Assembly (NCBI RefSeq): GCF_011386835.1
Contig: NC_088800.1
Location: 25,534,572-25,598,571, forward strand
DNA length: 64,000 bases
Source: Chrysemys picta bellii
Taxonomy: Eukaryota > Chordata > Testudines > Emydidae
Reading direction: 5' to 3'
In this document: piece after piece, positions 1 through 64,000 of the stretch
Position numbering within the stretch: position 1 is the first letter of the stretch
Layout: each line of letters opens with the position of its first letter
The notes under the pieces: generated by a model
Database searches by the model: none
The model's input: the letters and a program-made list of their open reading frames with translations, nothing else
What the model was told of the DNA's origin: nothing
Translations under genes and position numbers: made by a program

Positions 1-52964
<52,964 letters not shown>

Positions 52965-53791
52965 CTAGGGGAGAAAAGAAGAGAGAAGTCTCAGGTTAAT
53001 TTGTACAGCAACGAAATAAAATGTTACATAATAGAATTTCCAACTGCTGTTATGCTGAGAAGCTACAAGCTTAATTCCCGGCTATTTAGGCAAGAATACT
53101 CATCCTGTAACTTTCTAGAAGAAACGTTTTCCAGAAATAGTTGTTATTTAAAACACATGTGTTTTTTCTAACAAGGGTTATAAGTTTAATGCAATCTCAT
53201 GCTGCAACTGGGAAACTCTATTCTGAGTTACTGAGTGGCTACCACTTCCACAAAGTGGCATTGATAGATGCTCATTATTTCTTGGGATTGGGCTCTGGCA
53301 TGGTATTAAGTGTTTTTGCAACTGGTAATTGCTTCAGATTCTTTTGATTTGTCCACCTATAAAAATAATTTAATTAAATCTTATTAGACATATGAATTTC
53401 TGGTTATCTTGAACAGCTTCTACAGTCAACCACAGCTGCTTTTCTATTGACAACTTAGTGTTTCCAATAAATAACCTAATCAATTTAATATTACTACCCT
53501 TCAGCTGGCTACAGGAAGATGAGTGACGGAAAAAGTAATGAGAATCACATCACAAGTAATTTCACTTAACATCGGCTGGGCGAACCAGTCAATTGACTGC
53601 CTATTGTTTGACCAGGGCCAAATACTGTCAAATATTCCAGCAAGAGTGCCCTAGGGTAGACAGCGGTGATGGTGTGATTGAACCATGGTGCCATTCTTTC
53701 ATTTTTTTAGAACACGGTTTTTTTAGAACATTTTTAATTCACATTTTTCTGAATTAAAATCTTTTTTTTTGGGGGGGGGGGCGTAATTAGA
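52965..53791. other. RFX7 intron upstream of the 34-nt exon, no gene seen
   Basis: No repeat ends or coding signal recognised. The next upstream RFX7 exon (ending ...HKIKNSI in the known protein) was not found here or further right in the window. Confidence 0.5.
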
Positions 53792-53799
53792 CATAAGTA

Positions 53800-54351
53800 A
53801 GGCTACTTTTAGTCACAGGTATGTTTAGTAAAAGTCATGGACCGTAAACAAACGTTCACGGCCCATGACCTGTCCATAACTTTCACTACATACCCCTAAC
53901 TAAAACGTGGGCCGGGGGGCTGTGGGTGATCGGGGTGGGGGTGGTCTGGGGGCACCGCGGGTGTTGGCGGGGGTGGCCTGGGACCCCTGCTGGTGCTGGA
54001 GAGGAAGGGTTAGCAGGGCTAGCAGGCTCCCTACCTGGCTCTGACCTGCATGTTCCTGCAGCTCCTAGGGGAGGGGCAGCCGGGGGGCTACACCTGCCAC
54101 AAGTGCCAGCTCCGCAGCTCCCATTGGCTGGGAACCTGCGGGTGCGGGCACCACACGGAGCTCCTTGGCCCCTCCGCCCAGGTAAGTGCCCCACACCCCA
54201 ACCCCTTGCCCCAGCCCTGAGCCCCCTCCAATATACCCAAACTGCTGCTGGCCCAGGGGCTGCCTGAGCCAGCACTGGCCACTGCAGAAGTCACAGTGGT
54301 CACGGAAAGTCATGGAATCTGTGACTTCCGTGATAGACACACAGCCTTAGG
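53800..54351. mobile_element. GC-rich non-autonomous DNA element
   Basis: Left AGGCTACTTTTAGTCACAGG and right (other strand) AGGCTGTGTGTCTATCACGG are inverted ends with AGGCT in common; CATAAGTA is present perfectly at 53792-53799 and 54352-54359, a likely 8-bp target duplication although the extreme right end then has 4 extra bases. GTCATGGA occurs near both ends. The interior holds a short piece of the C-rich minisatellite (54180-54240). Its superfamily is uncertain, hAT is likely. Confidence 0.7.
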
Positions 54352-54384
54352 CATAAGTATTTATCTAAGCCTAAGCCTACTGGA

Positions 54385-54640
54385 GAACATAAAGTCTACA
54401 ACTTTACAACGGCACAGCTGCACTGCTGTAGCACGTCTGGTGAAGACACTCTAAGCCGATGGGAGATCTCTCGCCCATTGGCTTAATAACGCCACCTCTG
54501 TGAGAGGTAGTAGCTACGTTGGCAGGAGAAACTCTCCTACCAACATAGCGCTGTCTACATGGGGTTAAATTTGGTGAATTTTTCACACCACTGAGCGATG
54601 TCATGATACCAAAGTATATATGTAGTATAGCCCAAGCCTT
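54385..54640. mobile_element. Harbinger-derived MITE fragment
   Basis: GCTGCACTGCTGTAGCACGT, AGCCGATGGGAGATCTCTCG/CCCATTGGCTTAATAAC and GCAGGAGAAACTCTCCTACC are internal palindromes of a Harbinger MITE family known from turtles; the right end is near GTAGTATAGCCCAAGCC. Confidence 0.6.
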
Positions 54641-55202
54641 ACTCTTAGTTACTGAATTAGTCTTTTCAGATATTTGACCATTTTTGACAATATCTGACCT
54701 GTCAATTGACTAGTTACTTCTAGAATGATCAAATGCCCAACCCTAAGTAAATATGCCCCAAAAAATACACTGTGGGGAATCTAGTCTACTTTATCCCTTA
54801 AGTGGCTCTGACACTTCCAAATAAAGTGATTACTTCATGCACTTAGTCTTACTTTATAGCCTATGGAAAGCAGTGGGATATTTACCATTGGCATCAATGA
54901 AAGCAGGCACAGGCCTCTAAGATACAACACTAGATACTTAATTACTTGAAAACTAATAAACAAGTACTAAACTAAAAGTTTCAAAATTCAGAGAACAACT
55001 TTGCTCCCACTGGAGGGCATGAATTAGACCCTAACTCCAAAGCTCGTTAGCTCAGCTTGGCAGGAACAAGACCTACTGTGATCAGACTTATTTTCCTCAC
55101 ATGCAGGTGCCAGGGCAGCAAAGAATGGCTAAAGAAGGCAACTACTAGAGATAATTTAAGTCAGCAGTAAGAAATAAGCAAACCAAAAATAGAAAATGGC
55201 TC

Positions 55203-56353
55203 TGTGATGGGTTCGATCACAGAGACCCCCTGGGGACTGTCACCTGACGTGCTGGAATTACCTCTGAGCCCATTTTCTCTGCCATTTTGGGACTTCCAGA
55301 ACCCTGCCTTGTTGAGCCAGACATGCTAGCCCGCTGCAACACAGACCGAGGCCTGGTCCACACCCCCAAAGCTGCAGACTTTAACTAAAAACTGCTCAGC
55401 AGATTACCTATCTCCAGCACTCAGACACCCAGCTCCCAATGGGATCCAAACCCCAAATACATCCGTTTTACTCTATATAAAGCTTATACAGGGTAAATAC
55501 ATTAATTGTCTGCCCTCTATATCACTGATAGAGAGATATGCACAGCTGTTTGCTCCCCCGGGTATTAATCACTTACCCTGGGTTCATTAATAAACAAAAG
55601 TGATTTTATTAAGTATAAAAAGTAGGATTTATGTGGTTTCAAGTAATAACAGACAGAACAAAGTAAGTCACCAAGCAAAATAAAGCAAAAACACGCATGT
55701 CTAAGCCTAATACATTAAGAAACTGATTACAAGTAAAATCTCACCCTCAAATGTTCCAATAAACTTCTTTCACAGATTAGACTCCTTCCTAATCTGGGCC
55801 CAATCCTTTCCCCGGTACAGTCCTTGTTAGTTCCAGCAGACATCTTAGGTGGAAAGCAGGGGTGTTCTCATGACTGGCAGCCTCTTTGTCCTGCTCCACC
55901 CCCTTTTGCAGCTTTGGCACAAGGTGGGAATCTTTTGTTTCCCTGGGTCCCCACCCCTCCTTTTAAATGGAAAAGTACCAGATTTAAGATGGATTACAGC
56001 ATCATGTGACATGGTCACATGTCCTGTGAGACCCCAGCCTCCATTCTTCCTGAACTGGCCCACATGTACACAGGAAGGTTTGCAAGTAAACAGAGCCATT
56101 TACAGTTCATTGATTCTGAAGCACCCTTAATGGCTTTCACTTAATATGTTTACATTAGTAATACAAGTTTATCTTATTCTCCTAACTCCAGACATAAAAA
56201 TAATACAGGCAAACATATAGGATGAACACACAGTAGATTATAAGCTTTGTAATGCTACCTTACAAGAGACCTTTTGCATAAAGCATATTCCAGTTATATC
56301 ATATTCATGTTTATAAGCATATTTTCATAAAGCACACGGAGTGCAACATTACA
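55203..56353 (+). mobile_element. Solo LTR (endogenous retrovirus-type), 1,151 bp
   Basis: Starts TGTGATG and ends CATTACA, short inverted termini with TG...CA; GGCTC is duplicated perfectly at 55198-55202 and 56354-56358, the 5-bp duplication of retroviral-type integration. No gag, pol or env is present on either side, so recombination between two LTRs has probably removed the interior. Orientation is tentative, from CTATATAAAGCTTATACAG as a possible TATA region on the plus strand. Confidence 0.85.
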
Positions 56354-56358
56354 GGCTC

Positions 56359-57992
56359 CACTATCTGACTTTGTATTGGGAGTCAGATCTTACTGGCGCA
56401 ACCAGTTGTTGCAATGGATGTTCTGAGACCTCAAACCAAAGAAGCAAGAACCAGTGTTGTCATATTGCCAGGTATCTTTGTTTTCTCATTTTGGTGCTCA
56501 AGAAAGGCCTAACATTTATGCTGCAGGGGTCACTGTTGCTACTGAGGACTGCCCCTCCTCATGTAAGACTGGTATCTGGCTGGAGGGACAAGAGAAAAGA
56601 ACTAGAAAGGGGCAATAGAAGCTCTCATTGGTAAAGGTAGCTGGTAATGCCACTGATGCTGTCCACACATCTGTTCGCTGCCTACTTCTGTTCCAGAGGC
56701 CAGTTAAGGAACTGCTGTCAATGGGATCCAGGCATGGAGAGTGTTCCAAAGGGCATAGCAGTGACCTCTTATTATATCTGCTGGTGGCTGTCAAATGGGT
56801 AGACACCCTTATGAGAAATTCCAAGGAATGGGGTGAAGCAGATCTACCTGAAACTTCTCAGGCTACGTCTACATTTACCATGCCACTTAGTCTATATACT
56901 CATGGGGGAGCGGGAGAGGGGCCATCTAACTACTGTTACATATTCCCCTGTATGTATTGCCTATAACCTTGGCTGTCTTATTAGGAGGTCTAATGACATA
57001 GAGACATTAAATGTGGTATCACCTGGAGAGAAATTATTCCTTCAGATGACTACAGACTTCACCTTAGGTGACCAATCTGGCCAGGAGAGGTTGCTGATCT
57101 AATGGCAGTCCAATGCACTGCCATGTGGGTTAAAATCAGACTTGAGCCTGCACATGACTCTCTCTCCAGGCTGACTGATTAAGCAGTGTGCCCTTTCAGG
57201 AAAAAGCACTTCACTGCCATGAGGCAACTCTCTGGGCTGATGCACAGTGCAGCACTGCTGAATTCTGTCAAGCTCTCCTGTCTCGGGGGAGGTTTGCAGT
57301 AACATTTGTTTCTTGTGGGGGAGCTGGAAAGTTAAGTGGAAGTGAACCCCTAGACCCCATTACACCAATCTAAGGCTGTTAAAAGGCATATTACCAAGCC
57401 ACCATCTCCTCCAAGAGAAAAGTTTGAAAATGTCAAGACTCAATTTGCTGTCTGGAAAGCACAGAGCAGCAGAGTGCAAGAGGTGAGCACCTGAATCTAT
57501 GGAAGTCCTTTACTTCACATACAAAAAAACTCAAACTGTTTTGCATTCTTCTAGTGCTGGCCTCTACTTCTGTAAGAGCTCATCAAAATTGTCCTGACCT
57601 GCCTCTGAAAAGTTCTGCAACACAAGAATAACGGGCACAGGTAATATCAGCCAGTTAACTTAACACATCATGTGAGTATTGTCAGTTGATGGGAGCAAAG
57701 TTCCCATAAGCTACATGTAGCTGGTTGGTGGCACACAAAGCATGGTTATGCATACGTAACCTGGTCTGCAAGCACATGCCCTGAGACTCAAGTAAAACAC
57801 TGGCCCAAAAAAAAAAAAAAAAAAAAAAAAAATCCTGTCTGTTAGATAGGAATAAGCAGGGTGTCTATTAACAGCAGTGAGCAGTTATATGAATGTCCAG
57901 CTTTGCATTCCCTAGCCTAACAAAGGGACACCATATGCTACAGCTTAATATAGACAACCTAAAACTTCCATCCTAGCTGATATCTCAGAGTT
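56359..57992. other. Intronic sequence with small repeat traces
   Basis: A Harbinger-type end (GGCTACGTCTACATTTACC) lies at 56872 without a partner. A run of 26 A occupies 57807-57832. Open frames of up to 112 codons show no family resemblance. Confidence 0.5.
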
Positions 57993-58097
57993 ATAGCTTA
58001 ATCCTGCAAAGTCTTTGTTTACTTGCATGAGTAGTTCTACTGACATACAATGGGACCATTCATGTGAGAATTAAGCATAAGGAACTTTATGGAACCA
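57993..58097. mobile_element. Palindromic MITE
   Basis: TAATCCTGCAAAGTCTTTGT and TTGCATGAGTAGTTCTACTG are mirrored by CATTCATGTGAGAATTAAGC and the end CAGGGCC; same family as 7729-7845. Confidence 0.6.
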
Positions 58098-58105
58098 GGG
58101 CCCTT

Positions 58106-58982
58106 CAGGGGTGGCGAGTTATATGGGCTTGTGGTGCCCGTGCTCCAGCAAATTCAGGGCCCGGGGTCCCGGCTCCACCAATGTTCGGATTCAGGTCTCT
58201 CCCCTGGCCCCACCTGCCACCCCACGCGCCTCCCCCGGAGCATCCCTGCCTGCACGCTTGGCAGCAGGCAGCTGCCATGCCACTCCACGCTGCACTCCCT
58301 TGCCGGCCACTGCTGGCTACAAAAGGGAGTGGTGCCGGCAGCAGGCTAAGGCGGTGGCACAGTCGCCACCTGCGGAGGGAAAAGAGGAGGAGGCGCACAC
58401 TTGATGGCAGACCTCTCCCAACCACAGGGGAGGCGAGGAGGCTTCCTAGACCTGAGAGGGGCCTGGGCCCTAGGAACACATGTAGTGACGGTGCCGGGTG
58501 AGTGTGCTGCCGAGGGGAAGAAGGGGGCCCCTCCCCCTGAGCTCACTGCTGCTGGCAGAAACAGGGCTGGGGAGAATGTGGAGTCCTCCTCTCTGGCCCC
58601 AGCCACGGGGCAGACTGCCTGCACCCCAAACTCCTCATCCCCAGCCCCACCCCACCCCAGAGCCCACACCCCCAGCCAGAGCCCTCACCCCCCCGCACCC
58701 CAACTCTCTGCCCCAGCCCTGAGCCCCCTCCTGCACCGTGAACCCCTCATCCCCGGTCCCACCCCACAGCCCTCACCTCAACCCTCTGCCCTAGCCCTGA
58801 GCCCCCTCCCACACTCCAAACCCCTCATCCCCAGCCACACCCCAGAGCCTTCATCCCCAGCCACAGCCCTCATCCCCCCACACTCCCTCACATTGTGCAT
58901 ATAGGGAAACTGTTAAATGCTTACTGTTTCCAGTCCATTTCTACATTATTCTAAAAAATATTATACAAACCTGCCACCCCTG
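58106..58982. mobile_element. hAT-type non-autonomous element, 877 bp
   Basis: Ends CAGGGGTGGCGAGTTATATG and (other strand) CAGGGGTGGCAGGTTTGTAT; the flanks GGGCCCTT (58098-58105) and GAGCCCTT (58983-58990) agree at 7 of 8. It belongs to the family of the relic at 31381. The interior is CpG-rich, then a C-rich minisatellite at about 58615-58890 with units AGCCCTGAGCCCCCTCC and CCCCTCATCCCCAGCC. The long open frames (up to 167 codons) follow from low stop density in this composition. Confidence 0.9.
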
Positions 58983-59001
58983 GAGCCCTTTGATTGTAAA
59001 G

Positions 59002-59710
59002 TTGCTGGAACACGGACGTTAGCCTTGTGTTTCAAGTGCCGTGTACACTTAGGAAACTCTTAAATGTACAGGATCTCCATTAGGTCAGGGAATAAAAAGC
59101 AACAAGCCTAGCAATAGGTATGGTGGTGAAACAGTCGACCTAGTTAGAACAGACTTACTACCTTTGTCTACCACTTAGCTATTTTTCCTTTGCTGGCTTA
59201 TTTGAAAAGTATTTCTTGAAAACTTACCTCAAAATTACTCTACAAATAACTATTAGGCTATGGCTACTTAGATTGTGCATGTATGATCTGTACAGTATTA
59301 GCTAAATATTACCGCTAAATAACTGCAATGTTTGTACTGAATTTTATAATAACTCAGGGTTTCATGCAGTCTATTTTCCTGTGAGACTGCTGGCAACTAT
59401 TACCTCAGCAGGCCTCCTGAGTTTGGCAGCCCCAAAAACCCAGGGTTATTGTCAGCTGGATCGGGCCCTATATGGAGTAATTGCTAACATTTGGAGTCTG
59501 TGATCCAGGTGCTTTGCTACATGACTCACAACAGGTGCAGGAGAGTAGAGAGGTGATAGATGCTCTCACTAATGAAAATAACCATTTTAATCTATTAATG
59601 ACCTAAGCCCATCTGAAAACTAAATACAGAACTAAAATTATCAGCCACAACTAGCATTGCTGCTCCTGGACAGCTGCTTCTAGAAGCAGCATCTGGAGGT
59701 CAAAAAAACT
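59002..59710. other. Intronic sequence, nothing recognised
   Basis: No repeat ends or coding signal. Confidence 0.45.
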
Positions 59711-59714
59711 CTCA

Positions 59715-59998
59715 GGGCTTGTCTATACTTATGCGCTGGTTCGGCGGCTGGCAATCAAACTTCTGGGTTCGATTTATCGTGTTTTGTCTGGACGCGATAA
59801 ATCGAACCCAGAAGTGCTCCCCGTCAACTCTGGTAATCCTGCTCGCCGCGAGGAGTACGCGGAGTCGACGGGGGAGCCTGCCTGCCGCGTCTGGACCGCG
59901 GTAAGTTCGAACTAAGGTACGTCGACTTCAGCTACGTTATTCACGTAGCTAAAGTTGCGTACCTTAGTTCGAATTGGGGGGTTAGTGTAGACCAGGCC
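59715..59998. mobile_element. Harbinger MITE with two internal hairpins
   Basis: Ends GGGCTTGTCTATACTTATG and (other strand) GGCCTGGTCTACACTAACC; TCA is duplicated at 59712-59714 and 59999-60001. Inside, CTTCTGGGTTCGATTTATCG pairs with CGATAAATCGAACCCAGAAG around a short loop, and GTTCGAACTAAGGTACG pairs with CGTACCTTAGTTCGAA further right. Confidence 0.92.
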
Positions 59999-60001
59999 TC
60001 A

Positions 60002-63000
60002 GTGAAGTTAAAATGAACGAATCTACTTAATAGGGGAAGTAAACTTCAGATGACTGCTTGAACTAAACTGTCTTAAAATTAATTAAAAGTTAACTAACCT
60101 CATATCTGAAAGCTTCAGTCTGTTTTGTGATTGACAAACTGATTCTTCTAACAACTGCATTGAGGTTGACAACTTTAAAAAGTTTCAGTTTGGTATAAAA
60201 CTCACAGTTATAAAACTATGAAAATCAAAATGTACAAAAATGCCGACAGGGATACCACCATAATCAATAATACAACTTCCCACAGTAGATACCGTTATGT
60301 GGATTGCTTACATGAAATCAAAGATACAGAAATTATGTTCACAAACAGATATTCAAGAGGACAGTATACTATCCTCTGTATGAAGAAATCCCATTTAAAT
60401 TAGAACTTTGTGCAAAAACAAAAACTCAAGGCTATAATGTGGTCCAAATCAGGTATTAGAAGCCTGAAGCAGTGTCAATAACCATCAATTTAAACACTTG
60501 TCAAAAAACAAGAGTCCACCTGCTACACTATGAAGTTTGGAAAAACTTAATATGTTAAAATAGCATGGAATGTGAGGCTACCAGAGTCACTCCAGCAGCC
60601 TAAAAAAGGCTGAGGCGGCACAGTGTAAGACAGAAGCTGCTTTCTGGAATAACTCCATTGAGAATGAAGTAGGCTTTTAGTTCTGTGTTTTATTCAGAGA
60701 TAAATGTGTGTGGGGTTTGTTGTTTGGTTTTTTATCATTTTTAACTGTAGTAGCTCTGTAGTTCAGGTTGAGAGCCATTTTATTGTAAACCCTTCCAGTC
60801 AGTCATAACTGTCTCAATTATTTAACTTTGGAGTTAAAATGTCTCAGGACTAAGGTAAAGTTTTCAGAAAAGACTAAGCAGCCCAATTTTTCAGAAATGA
60901 CAAGCCCTTAGGAGTATAAATCACGTTGACCTTCAATTAGTCAAACTCCTAACTCATTCTTGAAAATGAGATTGCATTTCTAAAAAGCTTTGCCCCTTGT
61001 CTCTACCCAAAGTGTTTTTAATGAAGAAAATCAGTTATATGAAAGGTGAATGCATAGTTCTTCCAGTGACTGTTTGTGCTCTGACTCAAATATGACTTCA
61101 TTTTAATGGACTTGGCATGAACATAATAAAGAATGTGATCTTTGCTAAGTTTGCAGAGGTGGGTGTAAGGAAACAGTTACAATATTTTTATAAAGTTTTA
61201 TAGGGTCAGATTCTGCCTCCCCGGCTCAAGTAAAATAGTATCTTGGTCAGTGAGTAGTAACAGTCATTTTACTACACTGAGTCAGGTGGGAATACTGAGA
61301 AGCGGTAGCAGAATCTGGGACATAATGAGCAGTATTTTTCCTTAATACATTGAGTACGCTGCAAATAGCTGAGCCCACCTAGCCACAAGGGATTTGTGAG
61401 GACTTCAAGACTTAGGGAGAGAAGAAGGGGCAAGTGTCTGGGAAATGGCATTCTCTCAAACTTTACTGGCTATTGCCTAGTATCTTCATCAACCTTCTCA
61501 AAACTTGTGCAATCACTGACACTAACCCCTATCAACTCCAACGGCAAAGCAGTTCATAAAAATGTTATAGCTAGTGGTGTTACAAATTCAAACTGCAGAT
61601 ATACACAGGCACCCTGGGATCAATAAATTCTGAAACACTGGTCTTTGCAACAGAGAATTTCAACTGCATAATCTTACTGACTCTGTAGACCTACACATTG
61701 ACTTGGACTATCCCAGGTTGGTACTGGACGCTGCAGCACAGAGAGGGAGGATTCATTCATTCCCCCCGACAGCATCTGTACATGGGATAGGGCAAGGGGA
61801 TGCAAATCTATCTCACACAAACCCAAAGGGGATGCTTGATGGGTTCTCCTCCCTACGACTTCCTCCTGTGAGAGAGGGAGACTTCCCCTCCCAGAGCAAC
61901 TTACTGTTCTGTGATAGTCATGTGTTAATGAATGAGTTGCGTTTAATTTGCTTTCTTGCCCAGTAGAAATGCTCTACAAAGTTGCATGGGAGACCTGCAC
62001 TAGATTCTTAATCCTGTTGTTTCACTCCTTGAGGCCTCTGTATAGATATGAACAACAGAAATCCACTAACTTGTGGCCTATGGTCTTATCAGATCTCTGA
62101 AGTTAAACAATATTGAGTGAGATGTCCGTCTTCCTTGCAAGACACAGGTATCCTTTCCTGCAGTGCTGGTCGGATTCCTTCTCTCACTGTCAAGTTCTTT
62201 GTAAAACTAAATCTTACAAAAGTCAGCCAACAGTTAAGATTCCCACAGACTAAGCCTGTTCATAAACTGTACTCTAAAAAACTCCTAATACAAGATTCCT
62301 GCACAAAAGAGCTGACAAACTAAGGGCTTGATCCCACAAGTCTAATCCCATGCCTAATCACCATTGAATTCAATGTATTTGCTCAAAAGTAAAGACATGA
62401 ATAGGGTTTTTCAGGACTGGGCACTAAGTCATAAGTGACATACGGGCCCACAGTTACGGTGCAAGAAATCTTAACAGATTGCCTCTATTAAGCCTTAGAA
62501 AGCCAAATGGGTTACTTTTCATTAGACTCTGGCATGCAGGGGCAACAGTGGTATAGTCTGTTAAAGGAACTAGACATCCTGTTATTTAGTCCACTTCTGC
62601 AAGCGTTTGCATAAGCACAGAGCACGTTTCTGAAACCAGGTTGTGTGCATAGCCAAACTCTGTATGCATACAACTCCCACACACTCACTGTGTCTGATTA
62701 ATATGGCCCCGAAATACGAACATCTCATCTCTGCTACCTGCTAGTCCCACGCTCCATCCTATCATGATAGCATGGAGTCATCACTGTAGGTCTGCAAAGC
62801 AGCACTGATTTTCCAACATACCTGTATTTGGCTACATTACACTGCATATACCAATATGCAATAAGAAAAGATAGAATACATACCTTTTGCAATAATAACT
62901 TATGTGCCTAGCATTGTATGGTGGATATACCAGAGACCCTACCTTGTGCAAGGCAGCCAACCTTAATGAATAAAGTTTGTAAGTACAATTAATGGGCCCC

Positions 63001-64000
63001 CAGAATTCACCCAAGTTAGGCCACCCTGCCTAATAAAATAGTAGAATTACCCAACAGCACACACAGTAAAATCTTTCCCCAAAGTCTCAGACTGATGGTC
63101 TCAAACACACTTTCTACTCCATATATTGGCTATCCATTATTCAGTGCCTGAAGGATTCACTTCACAGAAATATACAGGACAGCTTTCCCTGAATGCCTTT
63201 ACCCATCTTTTACATTGCTAAAAGATATCAACAAAGCAATCTAGGCTGTCCTAAATTTACATGCTTCTAATTATGGGATGGATACAGAGGTTTGGACTTC
63301 CCCCTTTTAATTTACTAAAATTTTAAGGGAAAAATCTAACTTCAAAAAAAGGATAGAAAAAGTTGAAGAGGTAAGTAGCCTGCTGTTAGGATAAGGATAC
63401 CTACTCTAGGGAGTCAGACACTGCACAGGCATACGTAAGAAGACAAGGTTCTAAGTATCATGAATGAATAACTAGTTAGAGCCTTATTATTATCTTAGAC
63501 ACTAAACTTTATAGGTATATGTTTCTTTAGTGCCAGCATGCGAGGTTCTGCAAAATCAAATATGCAAAATTCTAGCACATACATATGTTAATTAGGCTAG
63601 TCACCTAAGAGATAAGAATTTGAGCCTCATCTAACTTCCTTTGGGGGGAAAACAACCTCAGGGCCAGATTTTGAACTCTCCTGAGAGATGCAGCCCAGAG
63701 GAAAGCAAGGCAAAGGTACAGCTACACCTTCTTGTACCTCCAACACATGCCCAGCCTCCAATGCCAGAACTTGCAAGGAAGGACTGGTGTAGGGTCTCCT
63801 TGGCTAGGCACACATGCTTCTCACACATCAAGAATTCTCATCCCTCCCTCCCTTGTGGTTCATATAGGGCCCCTATATTTTACTCATATGCTATACAGTG
63901 GCTAAAATCTTACCCCAATATTTCTACTCTGGTGGCTGAAAAGAGAACCTTCCAAATATGAAATAAGCACAAACCAAAGTATAAACTGAATGTTGTAGCT
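60002..64000. other. RFX7 upstream intron, no gene seen
   Basis: 61203-61318 is a palindromic MITE (GGGTCAGATTCTGCC at the left, GGTAGCAGAATCTGGG at the right). Other stretches show only degraded traces. No CpG island or first RFX7 exon was found before the window ends. Confidence 0.55.

Noticed and set aside
57807..57832. Run of 26 A as the tail of a retrocopied gene
   Set aside because: No coding sequence, no LINE 3' end and no target duplication next to it; treated as a simple repeat.
58064..58904. CpG-rich region with long frames as RFX7 first exon or promoter island
   Set aside because: It lies within a hAT-type element with matched ends and a 7/8 target duplication, and the frames come from a C-rich minisatellite. 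None encodes the known RFX7 N-terminus.

Overview
The window is a piece of a vertebrate (amniote) nuclear genome, most likely a turtle or another non-avian sauropsid. The signs are large introns, degenerate interspersed repeats with CpG decay, chicken-type CR1 LINE 3' ends, tRNA-derived SINEs carrying a CR1-like tail as known from turtles, and many PIF/Harbinger and hAT DNA transposons. There are no prokaryotic operons, CRISPR arrays or phage modules. Almost all short open frames are chance frames in introns.

One host gene is present: RFX7 on the minus strand, read from right to left. Eight consecutive coding exons join in frame: 52964-52931, 41860-41778, 40264-40142, 20332-20216, 16911-16827, 16082-15875, 4953-4658 and 3309-1. 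Together they encode about 1,418 residues. The first ~60 residues and the promoter lie beyond base 64000, and the stop codon should lie just left of base 1. The winged-helix DNA-binding domain is split over exons 40264-40142, 20332-20216 and 16911-16827. The intron between the last two is not GT-AG: it reads ATATCCTTT...CCTTAAT...AC, a textbook U12-type AT-AC minor-spliceosome intron.

The introns are a layered transposon record. At 7846-11912 lies a near full-length hAT element with an 8-bp target duplication and a decayed BED-finger transposase; a second partial copy sits at 11991-12790 and a short one at 50672-51958. At 13499-15011 is a TG...CA-bounded LTR-like unit flanked by unusually long (~55-61 bp) direct repeats. 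At 20933-25794 is a complete two-gene PIF/Harbinger element (Myb-like gene plus DDE transposase, tail to tail) with an AAA target duplication and only a few inactivating lesions. At 27611-33950 is an older Harbinger element hosting a GC-rich long inverted repeat, a CR1 piece, a different hAT and a SINE. A solo LTR with a perfect 5-bp duplication lies at 55203-56353. Numerous MITEs with recognisable target duplications lie between them.

No self-contained new gene system was found. The items best worth checking are the minor-class RFX7 intron, the long direct repeats flush with the 13499-15011 unit, the hairpin retroposon with a 13-bp target duplication at 43650-43841, the long inverted repeat at 29060-29570, and a minisatellite module shared by three unrelated DNA elements. 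All coordinates come from reading by eye; no alignment was run.
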